A stretch of 64,000 nt of DNA from Burkholderia sp. NRF60-BP8 (GCF_001522585.2 NZ_CP013374.1:787422-851421); one strand, 5' to 3'. Positions 50,255 through 59,835 are shown, counted from the stretch's first letter. Notes: a model not told the origin generated them from the sequence alone. Translations and numbers: made by a program.

Positions 50255-53170
50255 ATGATTCAGATCGGAACTTTGTCGGTGGATTTCGAGCAACGCGACA
50301 TTCGCCGTCACGGCGCGTCGCTGCGCATCGGCGGGCGCGCGCTCGACATTCTCGAAGTCCTGCACCGCGCGAGCGGTTCGGTCGTGTCGAAGGACGACAT
50401 CATGGACGCGGTCTGGCCGGGCCTGATCGTCGAGGAAAACCGGCTCCAGGTGCATGTGGCGACGCTGCGCAAGGCGCTCGGCGCGAGCCGCGATCTGATC
50501 AAGACGGTGCCCGGGCGCGGCTACCTGCTGGTGGCGAGCGCGTCGCCCGTCCCGGACCCCGTGTCGGCCGCCGAAGCGCCGGCCGTCGCCGTCCCGCCCG
50601 ATGCCGCCGTGTCGTCGCCGATCGCGCCGCTCGTCGGGCGCGACGCCGAACTCGCGCAGATCGTCGACATGCTCGAATGCACGCCGGTCGTCACGCTCGT
50701 CGGCGCGGGCGGGATCGGCAAGACGAGTCTTGCCGTGCGCGTCGCGCACCGCGTGCGCAGCCGCTCGCGCGAGCGCGTGCTGTTCGTGGAGCTGGCGCGC
50801 GCGTCGACGCGCGACGACATGCTGATCGCGCTCGCCGCCGAGCTCGGCCTCGATATGCCGGGCGTGCCCGCCATCGACCGTATCGTCGACGCGTTCGCGA
50901 CGTCGCGCTGCCTGCTCGTGCTCGACAACGCGGAGCACATCGTCGATCTGGTGGCGAGCCTCGTCGAAACGCTGACGTCGAGCGCCGGCTCGCTGCGCGT
51001 GCTCGTGACGAGTCGCGAGCCGCTGCACATCTCGGCCGAAGCGGTGCTGCGCATGAGCCCGCTCGCGGTGCCCGACGGCGACGCGTCCGCCGACGAAATC
51101 GTCCGCTGTTCGGCCGTCGAGCTGTTCCTGGAGCGCGTGCGTGCGGCCGCGCCGGATTGCACGGTCGACGAAGCCGGCATGCGGCTGATCGGCGACATCT
51201 GCCGGCGCCTCGACGGGCTGCCGCTTGCCATCGAACTGGCCGCGGCGCGCGTGGCGACGCTCGGGCTCGCGGTCGTCGCGTCGCGTCTCGACGATCGGCT
51301 GAACCTGCTGACGGGCGGGCTGCGTTCGGCGCTGCCGCGTCATCAGACGCTGCGTGCGACGTTCGACTGGAGCTACGTGCTGCTCGATCGGGCCGCGCGC
51401 GCGCTGTTTCGCCGGATGGGGTGCTTCATCGGGCCGTTTTCGTTCGATGCCGCGTACGCGGTCGCCGCCGAGCCCGGCACGTCGGCCGCGGACATGATCG
51501 CGGTGCTCGGCGAGCTGGTGGCGAAATCGCTGGTGACCGTCGAGTTCCATGGTGCCTATGCGCGCTACCGGCTGACCGAATCGACGCGCGCGTACGCGGT
51601 CGAAAAACTGCACGACGAAGGCGAATTCGAGCGCATCGCCGCGCGCCATGCGGAGTATGAGCGCGAGCGCGCGCCCGTGCGGCTCGTGGCGCCCTTGATG
51701 CCCGTGATGCCCGCCGACGTGCCGCCTGCCGATGCGCCCGCGTTGGCCGTGGACGAACCGGCGGACGCCATCGAGGCAGCCGCAGCCGTGCCCGAGCCCG
51801 ACCGGCTGGCGCGCGCGCTGCTGGAGCCGTCGCGGATGCGCGCGTGCACGGCGCGCGCGAGAGCGGTGCTCGACGCACTCGACACGGACGCGGCAGACCC
51901 GGTCGACGCCGCGCGCGAGATGCGGCTGCGGGCGGCCTGCGCGTCGGCGCTGCTGCATACCGACGGCGACGCGCTGGCCGCGGCCGCGATGTGGGATCGC
52001 ACGCTCGGTCTCGCCGCGCACATCGGCGACGACGCGTTCGACGCACGCGCGCTGGTCGGGCTGTGGAACACGATGCTGACGCTGTCGGACATTCACGAAT
52101 CGCTGCGCTATGCGACGCGCTTCGAGCGGGCGGCCGAGCGGCGCGGCGATCGGTCGCAGCGGTTGCTGGCCAACACGATGGTCGCGACGTCGCTGCATTA
52201 CTTCGGCGAGCATGCGCAGGCGCGCGAGCGGCTGGAAGCGGCGACGGCCGAGCTCGCCGACGCAGGCGAATCGCCGTGCGCGCAGGCCGCGCTGGGCGTC
52301 GACATGGCGACGCTGGGCCGCACGATGCTGATCCGTCTTCTGTGGATGCAAGGCGAGCCCGAGCACGCGATGCGCGTCGCCGCGCAAGCGGTCGAGCATG
52401 GGCGCCGCAGCCCGTCGCCGCTCACGCTGTGCATCGTGCTCGGCGCGGCCGCCGTGCCGATCGCGCTGCGCTACGGCGATCACGACATCACCTCCGACTA
52501 TCTCGCGACGCTGCGCGCGACCGCCGACGCGCACGGTTTCGACATCTGGCGCAGTCACGCGGAATGCCTGACCGGCCAGTTCGACATCCAGGCCGGCCAT
52601 CCCGGCGCCGGCCTCGCCCGGCTCGAACCCGCGCTGCGGCGCATCGAGGCGAGCGGATTCCGGCGCGTGCTCGCGCCATTGACCGTCGCGTATGCGGAGG
52701 GCCTCGTGCGGACCGGCCGCGCGGATGAGGCGCGCCTCCGGCTCGATGCGACGCTCGCGCGCTGCCGCGCGCACGGCGAGCACCTGTTCGTCCCCGAGCT
52801 GCTGCGCGTGCGGGGCGTCGCGATGCTCGAGCAGGCGCGTACCGTCGGCGCGAATCTCGCGGTGGCGTACGAGGCCGACGGGCATCGTCATCTGCAGATG
52901 GCGATCCAGACCGCGAACGCGCAGGGCGCCGCGATGTGGGCGCTGCGCGGCTCGCTCGATCTCGCCGATCATCTGATCGAGCGCGGGCACACCGCGCAGG
53001 CGTCGGCGCTGGTCGCCGGGGTCGCGCGGCACTTCGATCCGCATTCGCGCGCACACGACGTGCGCCGCTTGCTGCGCGTGCAGAACTTCGTCCGTCAGGA
53101 TGCGCCGCCCGCGCCATGCCTGACCCGCGCGCGGCGCGATGCCGCCGACGCGGCCCAGCAGGCGGCATGA
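50255..53170 (+). CDS. Winged-helix / STAND-ATPase transcriptional regulator
   Basis: This 971-aa protein has an OmpR/ToxR-type winged helix at residues 1-95 (GGRALDILEVLHRASGSVVSKDDIMDAVWPG spread over 24-55, VHVATLRKALGASRDLIKTVPGRGYLL) and a short linker. Next comes a STAND NTPase with P-loop VGAGGIGKTS near residue 150, Walker B CLLVLDNAEHI near 225, the VTSREPL block and GLPLAIELAAARVATLG near 325. The C-terminus is a long helical, TPR-like sensor. An Ala/Pro-rich linker lies near 490-520. GGAGG precedes the ATG at 50255. It is the best candidate to bind the TTCAG direct repeats around it. Confidence 0.85.
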   Translation: MIQIGTLSVDFEQRDIRRHGASLRIGGRALDILEVLHRASGSVVSKDDIMDAVWPGLIVEENRLQVHVATLRKALGASRDLIKTVPGRGYLLVASASPVPDPVSAAEAPAVAVPPDAAVSSPIAPLVGRDAELAQIVDMLECTPVVTLVGAGGIGKTSLAVRVAHRVRSRSRERVLFVELARASTRDDMLIALAAELGLDMPGVPAIDRIVDAFATSRCLLVLDNAEHIVDLVASLVETLTSSAGSLRVLVTSREPLHISAEAVLRMSPLAVPDGDASADEIVRCSAVELFLERVRAAAPDCTVDEAGMRLIGDICRRLDGLPLAIELAAARVATLGLAVVASRLDDRLNLLTGGLRSALPRHQTLRATFDWSYVLLDRAARALFRRMGCFIGPFSFDAAYAVAAEPGTSAADMIAVLGELVAKSLVTVEFHGAYARYRLTESTRAYAVEKLHDEGEFERIAARHAEYERERAPVRLVAPLMPVMPADVPPADAPALAVDEPADAIEAAAAVPEPDRLARALLEPSRMRACTARARAVLDALDTDAADPVDAAREMRLRAACASALLHTDGDALAAAAMWDRTLGLAAHIGDDAFDARALVGLWNTMLTLSDIHESLRYATRFERAAERRGDRSQRLLANTMVATSLHYFGEHAQARERLEAATAELADAGESPCAQAALGVDMATLGRTMLIRLLWMQGEPEHAMRVAAQAVEHGRRSPSPLTLCIVLGAAAVPIALRYGDHDITSDYLATLRATADAHGFDIWRSHAECLTGQFDIQAGHPGAGLARLEPALRRIEASGFRRVLAPLTVAYAEGLVRTGRADEARLRLDATLARCRAHGEHLFVPELLRVRGVAMLEQARTVGANLAVAYEADGHRHLQMAIQTANAQGAAMWALRGSLDLADHLIERGHTAQASALVAGVARHFDPHSRAHDVRRLLRVQNFVRQDAPPAPCLTRARRDAADAAQQAA

Positions 53171-53314
53171 CGATGCGCGAATCCGGTGCAACCGCGCGGT
53201 CGCGTGATCGCAGCCTGCGTGCCGACGTGCGCGGTGCGGCCGCGTTCCCGGCCGCGGCGAGAAGCAGGGCGTGCCGCGCGGCGTCGCGTGCCGGCACGCA
53301 CGGGAGGCCCGACG

Positions 53315-55213
53315 GTGCTTAGAGCGACGGAACCCGCGCGTTCGGCGGACCTCGTCGTCTTCAACGGCAAGATCGCGACCCAGGACGAACAGCGTTCGTT
53401 CGTCCGCGCGCTCGCCGTGAAGGACGGGGCCATCGTCGCGACCGGCGACGATCGCGACGTGCTGCGCCATGCGCACGACGGCACGACCCGGATCGATCTG
53501 CACGGCCGTACCGTGATTCCGGGCCTGATCGACGCGCATCTGCAGGCGATTCGCGGCGGCATGAACTTCAACCTCGAGGTGCGTTGGGACGGCGTGTCGT
53601 CGCTGGCCGACGCGCTCGACCTGCTGAGCCGGCAGGTACGACGCACACCCGCGCCGCAATGGGCGCGCGTGGCGGGCGGCTGGACCGCGCTGCAGTTCGC
53701 GGAGAAGCGCGGCCCGACCGCGGCCGAGCTCAATGCGATCGCGCCCGACACGCCGGTATTCATCCAGCATCTGGGCGACTGCGCGTGGCTGAATGCGGCC
53801 GCGCTGCGCGCGCTCGGCTATGGACGCGACACGCCCGATCCGCCCGGCGGCGAACTGCGGCGCGACCGCCATGGGCGGCCGACCGGGTTGCTGCTCGCGC
53901 ATGCGGACCCGGCGGTGCTGTTCGCGGCGCTCGCCCGCGCACCCACGCTCGATGCGGCCGACCGGGTCAACTCGACGCGGCAGTTCATGCGCGCGCTGAA
54001 CCGCGTCGGCGTGACGAGCGCGATCGACGCCGGCGGCGACGGCCTCGCGTACCCGGACGACTATGCGGCGGTCGCGACGCTCGCGCGGCGCGGCGAATTG
54101 ACGACACGCATCGCCTATGCGCTGGGCGCGCGGCATGCCGGCCGGGAACTCGACGACTTCGCGAAATGGATCGCGCTGACGGCGCCCGGCGACGGCGACG
54201 CGTTCCTGCGCGCGAACGGCGCGGGCGAGCGGCTGCTGTTCTCGGCGGTCGATCTCGGGAATTTTCTCGAGCCGCGCGTCGACCTGCCCGCGTCGATCGA
54301 GATGGAACTGGCGGCCGTCGTCCGGCTGCTCGTGCACCACCGCTGGCCGTTCCGGCTGCATGCGACCTACGACGAATCGATCGGCCGCTTCCTCGACGTG
54401 TTCGAAGCGGTGGATCGCGACACGCCGTTCGACGGGCTGCGCTGGTGCTTCGATCGCTGCGAGACGATTTCGGATGCCAATATCGCGCGGGTCGCGGCGC
54501 TCGGCGGCGGCATCACCGTGCAGCCGCGCATGGCGTTCCTGGGCGAAGCGTTCATCGCGCGCCACGGTGCGGCGGCGGCCACGCGCGCGCCGCCGATCCG
54601 CGCGATGCTCGCGGCCGGGCTGCCGGTCGGCGCCGGCTCGGGCGCGACGGTCGCAGCGAGCTACAACCCGTTCGTCGCGCTGTACTGGATGGTGTCGGGG
54701 CGCTCCGTCGGCGGCACCGCGCTGTATCCGGCGCGCAACCGGCTCGGCCGGATGGAGGCGCTGCGCCGCTACACGGTCGGCAGCGCGTGGTTCTCCGCCG
54801 ACGAGCATCGCAAGGGCGCGCTGGTGCCCGGCCGGTACGCCGACTTCGCGGTGCTGAGCGACGACTACTTCACGATCGACGCGCGGCGTATCCCGGCGTT
54901 GTCGTCGGTGCTGACGGTCGTCGACGGCAAGGTCGTGCACGCGGAGCAGGAATTTTCGCCGCTCGCGCCGCCGCCGCCGCCCGTCAGCCCCGCATGGTCG
55001 CCGGTCGCCGCAGGCGGCGTCGCCGATGCGGCGGGCCCCGGAGGGCGCGACGCGCCGCACGCGTCGGCGGCGGGCGACGCGTGCGCGGCTGCCGGCATCG
55101 ACGCGTGCCGGGCGCACGGTCACGGACGCCGCTTCGCGCGGCCGCGCTATCCGACGGCAAGTGCGGCCGCCGAACGCTGCGAAGCCTTCGGCCGCTGCTG
55201 CGTCGCGTTTTGA
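53315..55213 (+). CDS. Amidohydrolase-family-3 paralogue lacking metal ligands (GTG start)
   Basis: This 632-aa protein is clearly paralogous to the enzyme at 42741 along its length (GLIDAHLQAIRGGMNFN against GLIDNHCHVIRGGLNYN). The first metal motif HxH has become HLQ (His75, Gln77). The FDHAE histidine is Arg in WCFDRCETI, and the Asp of GTD is Gly in GAGSGATVAASYNP. A metal-dependent reaction is therefore unlikely unless ligands are replaced. It ends with a Cys/His tail (DACAAAGIDACRAHGHG, then CEAFGRCCVAF). The GTG at 53315 follows GGGAGG. It lies 144 bp after the STAND regulator, possibly as its sensor partner. Confidence 0.8.
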   Translation: MLRATEPARSADLVVFNGKIATQDEQRSFVRALAVKDGAIVATGDDRDVLRHAHDGTTRIDLHGRTVIPGLIDAHLQAIRGGMNFNLEVRWDGVSSLADALDLLSRQVRRTPAPQWARVAGGWTALQFAEKRGPTAAELNAIAPDTPVFIQHLGDCAWLNAAALRALGYGRDTPDPPGGELRRDRHGRPTGLLLAHADPAVLFAALARAPTLDAADRVNSTRQFMRALNRVGVTSAIDAGGDGLAYPDDYAAVATLARRGELTTRIAYALGARHAGRELDDFAKWIALTAPGDGDAFLRANGAGERLLFSAVDLGNFLEPRVDLPASIEMELAAVVRLLVHHRWPFRLHATYDESIGRFLDVFEAVDRDTPFDGLRWCFDRCETISDANIARVAALGGGITVQPRMAFLGEAFIARHGAAAATRAPPIRAMLAAGLPVGAGSGATVAASYNPFVALYWMVSGRSVGGTALYPARNRLGRMEALRRYTVGSAWFSADEHRKGALVPGRYADFAVLSDDYFTIDARRIPALSSVLTVVDGKVVHAEQEFSPLAPPPPPVSPAWSPVAAGGVADAAGPGGRDAPHASAAGDACAAAGIDACRAHGHGRRFARPRYPTASAAAERCEAFGRCCVAF

Positions 55214-55294
55214 GCGGCGCGTGCCGGTGCGCGCCGCACGCCGCCGTGCATTGAACGATTTTCCGCCCCGGGTACGGGGCATGAAGGAGACAGG

Positions 55295-55969
55295 ATGAAT
55301 GCTGCGCACCCGCGCGCATCGGCCACCGGCGACGAAGTGGCCGGCGTTCGCATTCCGCGCACGCCCGTTGCGGTCGAGGCAGCCGACGCGGCCCGCGCGT
55401 CGTTGCCCGCCGCGCTCGTCGATCACGCGGCGCGCGTGTTCGTGTTCGCGTCGCTCGGCGCGCGGCGTGCCGGCGACGCGTGCGACGCCGACGCACTGTA
55501 CGTCGCCGCGATGTACGCGAACATGGGGCTGAGCCCCGCGTACGGCCGTTCGACCGGACGCTACGAGCTCGACGGCGCGGACGCAGCGCACGCGCTGCTG
55601 TTGCGGCATCGCCGGTCGCGGCGCATGCGCGACGACGTGTGGCAAGCGATCGCGCTGCATACGACGCCGGGCGTGGCCGTCCGCGCGTCGCCGCTCGCGC
55701 GTGCGTTGGCGTGCGCGGTGTCGACGGACCTGATGGCGACCGACTTCGACGCCTATACGCCGGACGAGCGCACGGCGCTGCTCGCGACTTACCCGCGCGG
55801 CAGCGGCTTTTGCGAAGCGTATCTCGACATGGTCGCGCGCGGCGTCGAGCACCGGCCGCAGACGACCTTCGGCACGTGGAGCGCCGACGTGCTCGAACGC
55901 GCGGATCCGGATTTCCATCGGCCGAATTTCTGCGGGCGCGTGCTGGGCGCGCGGTGGAACGACGCCTGA
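55295..55969 (+). CDS. HD-domain protein with altered HD motif
   Basis: This 224-aa protein has the layout of small HD phosphohydrolase/cyanamide-hydratase-like proteins: VDHAARVFVFASLGA near residue 42, DADALYVAAMYANMGLSP near 65, and AIALHTTPGVAVR near 122. The defining His-Asp pair is Ala75-Asn76 here, so the metal site is probably lost. GGAGACAGG precedes the ATG at 55295. It follows the ligand-less amidohydrolase by 81 bp, and both are probably co-transcribed. Two adjacent enzyme-like proteins without metal ligands suggest binding or regulatory roles. Confidence 0.7.
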   Translation: MNAAHPRASATGDEVAGVRIPRTPVAVEAADAARASLPAALVDHAARVFVFASLGARRAGDACDADALYVAAMYANMGLSPAYGRSTGRYELDGADAAHALLLRHRRSRRMRDDVWQAIALHTTPGVAVRASPLARALACAVSTDLMATDFDAYTPDERTALLATYPRGSGFCEAYLDMVARGVEHRPQTTFGTWSADVLERADPDFHRPNFCGRVLGARWNDA

Positions 55970-56050
55970 CCGCGCCGGTCCGGCGTGCGGCGCCCGCGCG
56001 TTCGACCGGCTGCGGCGCGCGGCCGCGCCCGGCGTGCCGCGCCGTGCGGT

Positions 56051-56968
56051 TCAGCCGCGTTTGCCCTGCAGCGTCGGAATCTGCTCGAACAGGCCCGCGA
56101 GCCAGTCGACGAACACCTTCAGCTTGACCGGGATGTGGCGATTGGGCGGATACAGCACCGAGATCGGCTTGGGCGGCGCGTTGAAATCGGTCAGGACTTC
56201 GCGCAGCCGGCCCGACTTCAGGTAGGGCTCGACGAGGTACAGCGACGTCTTGATCAGGCCTATGCCGGCGACGCCGCACTCGATGTAGTTGTCCGCGTCG
56301 TTCACGGCCACCGTGCCGCACATCTGCACGATGCGCGGCTCGCCGTCGACCACGTAATCCCACACGCGCGGCCGCCCGGTGTCGGCCGAGATGTGGCTGA
56401 CCGCCACGTGCTGCGCGAGATCGTCGACGGTCTCGGGCTCGCCGCATCGCGCGAAATACGCGGGCGACCCGCAGGTGCAGGTGGTCAGGCTGCCGATGCG
56501 CCGCGCGATCATCCCCGAATCGTCGAGCGCGCCGATGCGCACCACGCAGTCGACCCCTTCGCCGACGAGGTCGATCTGCCGGTCGGTCACGCCGAGTTCG
56601 ATCATGATGCCCGGATGGGCGTCGAGAAACGCCGGCAGCGCGGGCACCACGACCTGCTTGGCCATCGCGGGCGGCAGGTTCACCTTCAGCCGGCCGCGCG
56701 GCACGTTGCGCGCCTGCGAGACCGACGCCTCCATGTCGTCGATCTCGCGCAGCACCGCGACGGAGCGTTCGTAATAAGCCTGACCGTCCTCGGTCAGCGA
56801 GATGCGGCGCGTGGTGCGGTTCAGCAGCCGGCAGCCGAGATGCTGCTCGAGTGCGCTCAGCAGCGCGGACACGCGCGGCGTGGTGAGGCCGGTCGTGTCG
56901 GACGCGCGCGTGAAGCTGCCGGTTTCGACGATGCGCGTGAACACGCGCATCGAAAGCAAGGTATCCAT
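56051..56968 (-). CDS. LysR-family transcriptional regulator
   Basis: This 305-aa regulator has an N-terminal helix-turn-helix (MRVFTRIVETGSFTRAS, ALEQHLGCRLLNRTTRRISLTEDG) and an effector domain of the group related to DsdC/PtxR-like LTTRs (VTDRQIDLVGEGVDCVVRIG). It is downstream of the molybdenum-hydroxylase operon in the same orientation, 105 bp after the large-subunit stop, and may regulate it. No effector can be named. Confidence 0.9.
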   Translation of the reverse strand: MDTLLSMRVFTRIVETGSFTRASDTTGLTTPRVSALLSALEQHLGCRLLNRTTRRISLTEDGQAYYERSVAVLREIDDMEASVSQARNVPRGRLKVNLPPAMAKQVVVPALPAFLDAHPGIMIELGVTDRQIDLVGEGVDCVVRIGALDDSGMIARRIGSLTTCTCGSPAYFARCGEPETVDDLAQHVAVSHISADTGRPRVWDYVVDGEPRIVQMCGTVAVNDADNYIECGVAGIGLIKTSLYLVEPYLKSGRLREVLTDFNAPPKPISVLYPPNRHIPVKLKVFVDWLAGLFEQIPTLQGKRG

Positions 56969-57073
56969 CGTCGGAAGTTCTCCAGCCTGTCGGCATGCGG
57001 CGCCGGTGCGTGCCGGCGCCCGTCTGGTCGGGTATCGGGTATCGCGTCGCGCGTAGCGGGTGCGGCCAGGCCG

Positions 57074-59335
57074 CTATGCGTCGATGCGCTTTCTCAGTGC
57101 GTCGCCGGCGAACGGCATTTCGCGCATGCGCTGGCCGGTCGCGTCGAAGATCGCGTTGGCGAGCGCGCCGGCGGTCGGCCCCATCGACGCCTCGGCTGCC
57201 CCGAGAAACGGCGCGCCGGGGCGATCGATCAGATGGACCGTCACGTTCCGCGGCACGGCCAAGAAGCGCAGGATCGGGTAGCTGCTCCAGTCGAAGCTGC
57301 GGATCCGCTCGGTGTCGTACTGCAGCGCCTCGTACAGCGTCCAGCTCGCGGCCTGCACGATGCCGCCCTCGATCTGGTTGCGGATCCCGTCCGGCGACAC
57401 GATCTGGCCCGCGTCGACGGCGGCTTCCGCGTGTTCGAGCGTCACCTGGCCGGTTTCCGGCACGACCGACACCTCGACCGCGATCGCGACGTAGGCCATC
57501 AGGTTCTTGTACTTGCCGAACGCGAAGCCGACGCCGCGGTTGCGTGCGCGCGGCGGTCTCGGCCAGCCGAAGTGCTTCGCGGCGAGCCGGATCACCTGGC
57601 TCGCGCGATGGTCTGCCATGTGACGCAGCCGGAATTCGACCGGATCGACGCCGGCCGCGTGCGCGAGTTCGTCCATGAAGCTTTCGATCGCCCAGATGTT
57701 CGTGTGCGCGCCGAGCGAGCGCATCGCGGACGTCTGCAGCGGCATCGTCGGCGAGAAGTGGTTGACGATGTGCTGGTTCGGCAGCGCATACAGCGGAATC
57801 GCGTTGCGGTCGGCGCCCCCCTCGGGCTGCAGCATCGGCGTGGACGGCGCGGGCACGAACGGCGGCTCCAGCATGCGCGCGGGCAGCAGCCGGCCGGCGT
57901 TGACGATCCGCTCGTTGTGCGAGCTGCTCCACAGCGCGTAGTTCCAGTCGACGATGCGGCCGCTCGCATCGAGCGATGCGCTGACCTCGGTCACCATCGC
58001 CGGCGTGAAGTGATCCCACGTGTGTTCCTGTTCGCGCATCCATTGCACGCGGATCGGTTTGCCGGGCATCGCGGCGGCGATCAGCGCGGCATGCGCGGCC
58101 GCGTCGTCCGCCCCGTTGTGTCCGTAACAGCCCGACCCTTCGGTGTGAATGCAGCGGATGCTCGCCTTCGGCATCGACAGCATCTCCGCGAGCGCGTCGC
58201 GCAGCGGGTAGACGCCCTGCGAGTGGGTCCAGACCGTCATCGTCCCGTTCTCGAGATGCGCAACCGAACACGATGGCCCGATCGACCCGTGCAGCAGGTA
58301 GTTCTTCAGGAACGTCGCGTTCAGCGTCTTCACGGACGGCGCGGCGGCCGCGTGCGTGTTCGCGATCTCGATGCGCTGCGTCGCGATCCGCTTCAGATCC
58401 GCGTGCACGGTGCCGCGCTCGGGCAGCTTGCGGCCCGGCGACCACCGGCAGCCGGCGGCGAGCGCGCGCTGCGCGACCACCGCCTGCCATTCGCCCTGCG
58501 CGACCACCGCGAGCATGCTGCCGTTGCGCACGATCCGCACGACGCCCGGCAGCTTCAGGATCGCAGCTTCGTCGAACGACAGCAGCTTCGCGTCGTACAC
58601 CGGCGGCATCACGACGCGCGCGTGCAGCATGCCGGGCAACTGCATGTCCTGCACGTAGCTGACGCCGCCCGTGACCTTGTTCGGGATGTCGACGCGCGGC
58701 AGCGACGTGCCGATCACGGCGAACGTCGCCGGGTTCTTCAGCGGCGACGTGGGCGCAGCATTGCGGTGCAGGTCGACGGTGCGGATCGCGTCGCCGTAGG
58801 TCATCGTGCGGCCGTCCGGCGCCTTGATCACCGCGTCGGCGGTCGTCAACGTGCGCGGATCGACGCCGAAGCGTTTCGCCGCGCCTTCCACCAGCAGCGC
58901 GCGCACCTGCGCGGCCGCGTTCAGCAGCGCGGAGCCGCTGTCCGCCATCGTATGGCTGCCGGCGGTCAAGCCTTCGTCGGGCGACGCGCCGGTGTCGGCG
59001 GTCAGGAACGTGATCAGCGACGGCTTCATGTCGAGTTCCTCGGCGGCCACCTGCAGCAGCGCGGTGCGCACGCCGGTGCCGAGCTCGACCTTGCCGGTGA
59101 ACACGGTGACCTTGCCGTCGGGCGCGATCCTGATCCACGCGTCGAGCAGCGGATTGGTCTTCAGGCTGCCGGCGAGCGTCTGGGTGGCTTTCGCCACATG
59201 CACGGCCGCGCCTTCGTCGGCGATCACCAGTTGCGCGGCCGCACGCGAGGCAGGCGCGAGACTGAACGCGACGAACAGCGCCCCGGAGACGATGAAGTGC
59301 CGGCGGCCTTCGTCGATGTCGTCGTGGGAATTCAT
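57074..59335 (-). CDS. Molybdenum hydroxylase large subunit (IorB / aldehyde-oxidase type), Tat-exported
   Basis: This 753-aa xanthine-dehydrogenase-family molybdopterin subunit starts with a twin-arginine signal (GRRHFIVSGALFVAFSLAPA). It continues with two aldehyde-oxidase-like repeats (VTVFTGKVELGTGVRTALLQVAAEELD near residue 75; FLKNYLLHGSIGPSCSVAH near 345; GCYGHNGADDAAAHAA near 415). C-terminal GGIVQAASWTLYEA and GAAEASMGPTAGALANAIFDA complete the family. It resembles isoquinoline-1-oxidoreductase and membrane-bound aldehyde dehydrogenases with a cytochrome c partner. It begins in a 1-base overlap with the 2Fe-2S subunit stop. Confidence 0.9.
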   Translation of the reverse strand: MNSHDDIDEGRRHFIVSGALFVAFSLAPASRAAAQLVIADEGAAVHVAKATQTLAGSLKTNPLLDAWIRIAPDGKVTVFTGKVELGTGVRTALLQVAAEELDMKPSLITFLTADTGASPDEGLTAGSHTMADSGSALLNAAAQVRALLVEGAAKRFGVDPRTLTTADAVIKAPDGRTMTYGDAIRTVDLHRNAAPTSPLKNPATFAVIGTSLPRVDIPNKVTGGVSYVQDMQLPGMLHARVVMPPVYDAKLLSFDEAAILKLPGVVRIVRNGSMLAVVAQGEWQAVVAQRALAAGCRWSPGRKLPERGTVHADLKRIATQRIEIANTHAAAAPSVKTLNATFLKNYLLHGSIGPSCSVAHLENGTMTVWTHSQGVYPLRDALAEMLSMPKASIRCIHTEGSGCYGHNGADDAAAHAALIAAAMPGKPIRVQWMREQEHTWDHFTPAMVTEVSASLDASGRIVDWNYALWSSSHNERIVNAGRLLPARMLEPPFVPAPSTPMLQPEGGADRNAIPLYALPNQHIVNHFSPTMPLQTSAMRSLGAHTNIWAIESFMDELAHAAGVDPVEFRLRHMADHRASQVIRLAAKHFGWPRPPRARNRGVGFAFGKYKNLMAYVAIAVEVSVVPETGQVTLEHAEAAVDAGQIVSPDGIRNQIEGGIVQAASWTLYEALQYDTERIRSFDWSSYPILRFLAVPRNVTVHLIDRPGAPFLGAAEASMGPTAGALANAIFDATGQRMREMPFAGDALRKRIDA

Positions 59336-59835
59336 CACAGCCCCTTGCTGATCGTGACGGGAGCGGAGGCGGGTTCGGGCGCCGGCAGCCCCGCGGCCGA
59401 GCGCACCGCCGCGAGAATCCGCATGTGCGTGCCGCAGCGGCACAGGTTCGGTTCCATGTGCGTGCGCAGTTCCTGCTCGCTCGGCTTCGGATTGCGTTCG
59501 AGCAGCGCCTGCGCGCGCATGATCATTCCGGCGATGCAGTAACCGCACTGCGCGGCCTGGTGCTCGATGAACGCGCGTTGCAGCGGGCCGGGATGCTCGG
59601 CGGTGCCGAGGCTCTCGATGGTGCGCACGCTGCGCGCACCGAGCGCGGCCACCGGCATCAGGCACGAGAAGGTCGGCTTGCCGTCGACGATCACGGTGCA
59701 GGCACCGCATTGTCCGAGGCCGCAGCCGAACTTCGCGCCGTGCAGGTGCAGGTCGTTGCGCAGCGCGTACAGCAGCGGCGTGGACGGATCGATGTCCAGC
59801 GTGTGCCGCACGCCGTTGACGGTGAGGGTGATCAT
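59335..59835 (-). CDS. 2Fe-2S subunit of the molybdenum hydroxylase (IorA type)
   Basis: This 166-aa protein has an N-terminal plant-type ferredoxin cluster (KFGCGLGQCGACTV, then FSCLMP) and a C-terminal all-helical 2Fe-2S domain (AQCGYCIAGMIM, PNLCRCGTHMRI). It carries electrons from the molybdenum centre to the cytochrome c. The ATG at 59835 overlaps the cytochrome stop as ATGA, and the stop shares one base with the next start. The three genes are therefore tightly coupled. Confidence 0.93.
   Translation of the reverse strand: MITLTVNGVRHTLDIDPSTPLLYALRNDLHLHGAKFGCGLGQCGACTVIVDGKPTFSCLMPVAALGARSVRTIESLGTAEHPGPLQRAFIEHQAAQCGYCIAGMIMRAQALLERNPKPSEQELRTHMEPNLCRCGTHMRILAAVRSAAGLPAPEPASAPVTISKGL

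Noticed and set aside
50219..55918. An 1899-codon open frame on the minus strand
   Set aside because: It is antisense to the STAND regulator, amidohydrolase and HD genes, all of which have recognisable domains. The antisense product is a repetitive Arg/Ala/Asp sequence.
58290..58360. TTCAG pair with wider spacing near 58313 inside the hydroxylase gene
   Set aside because: The spacing is not 10 bp and it lies within coding sequence. It was treated as chance.
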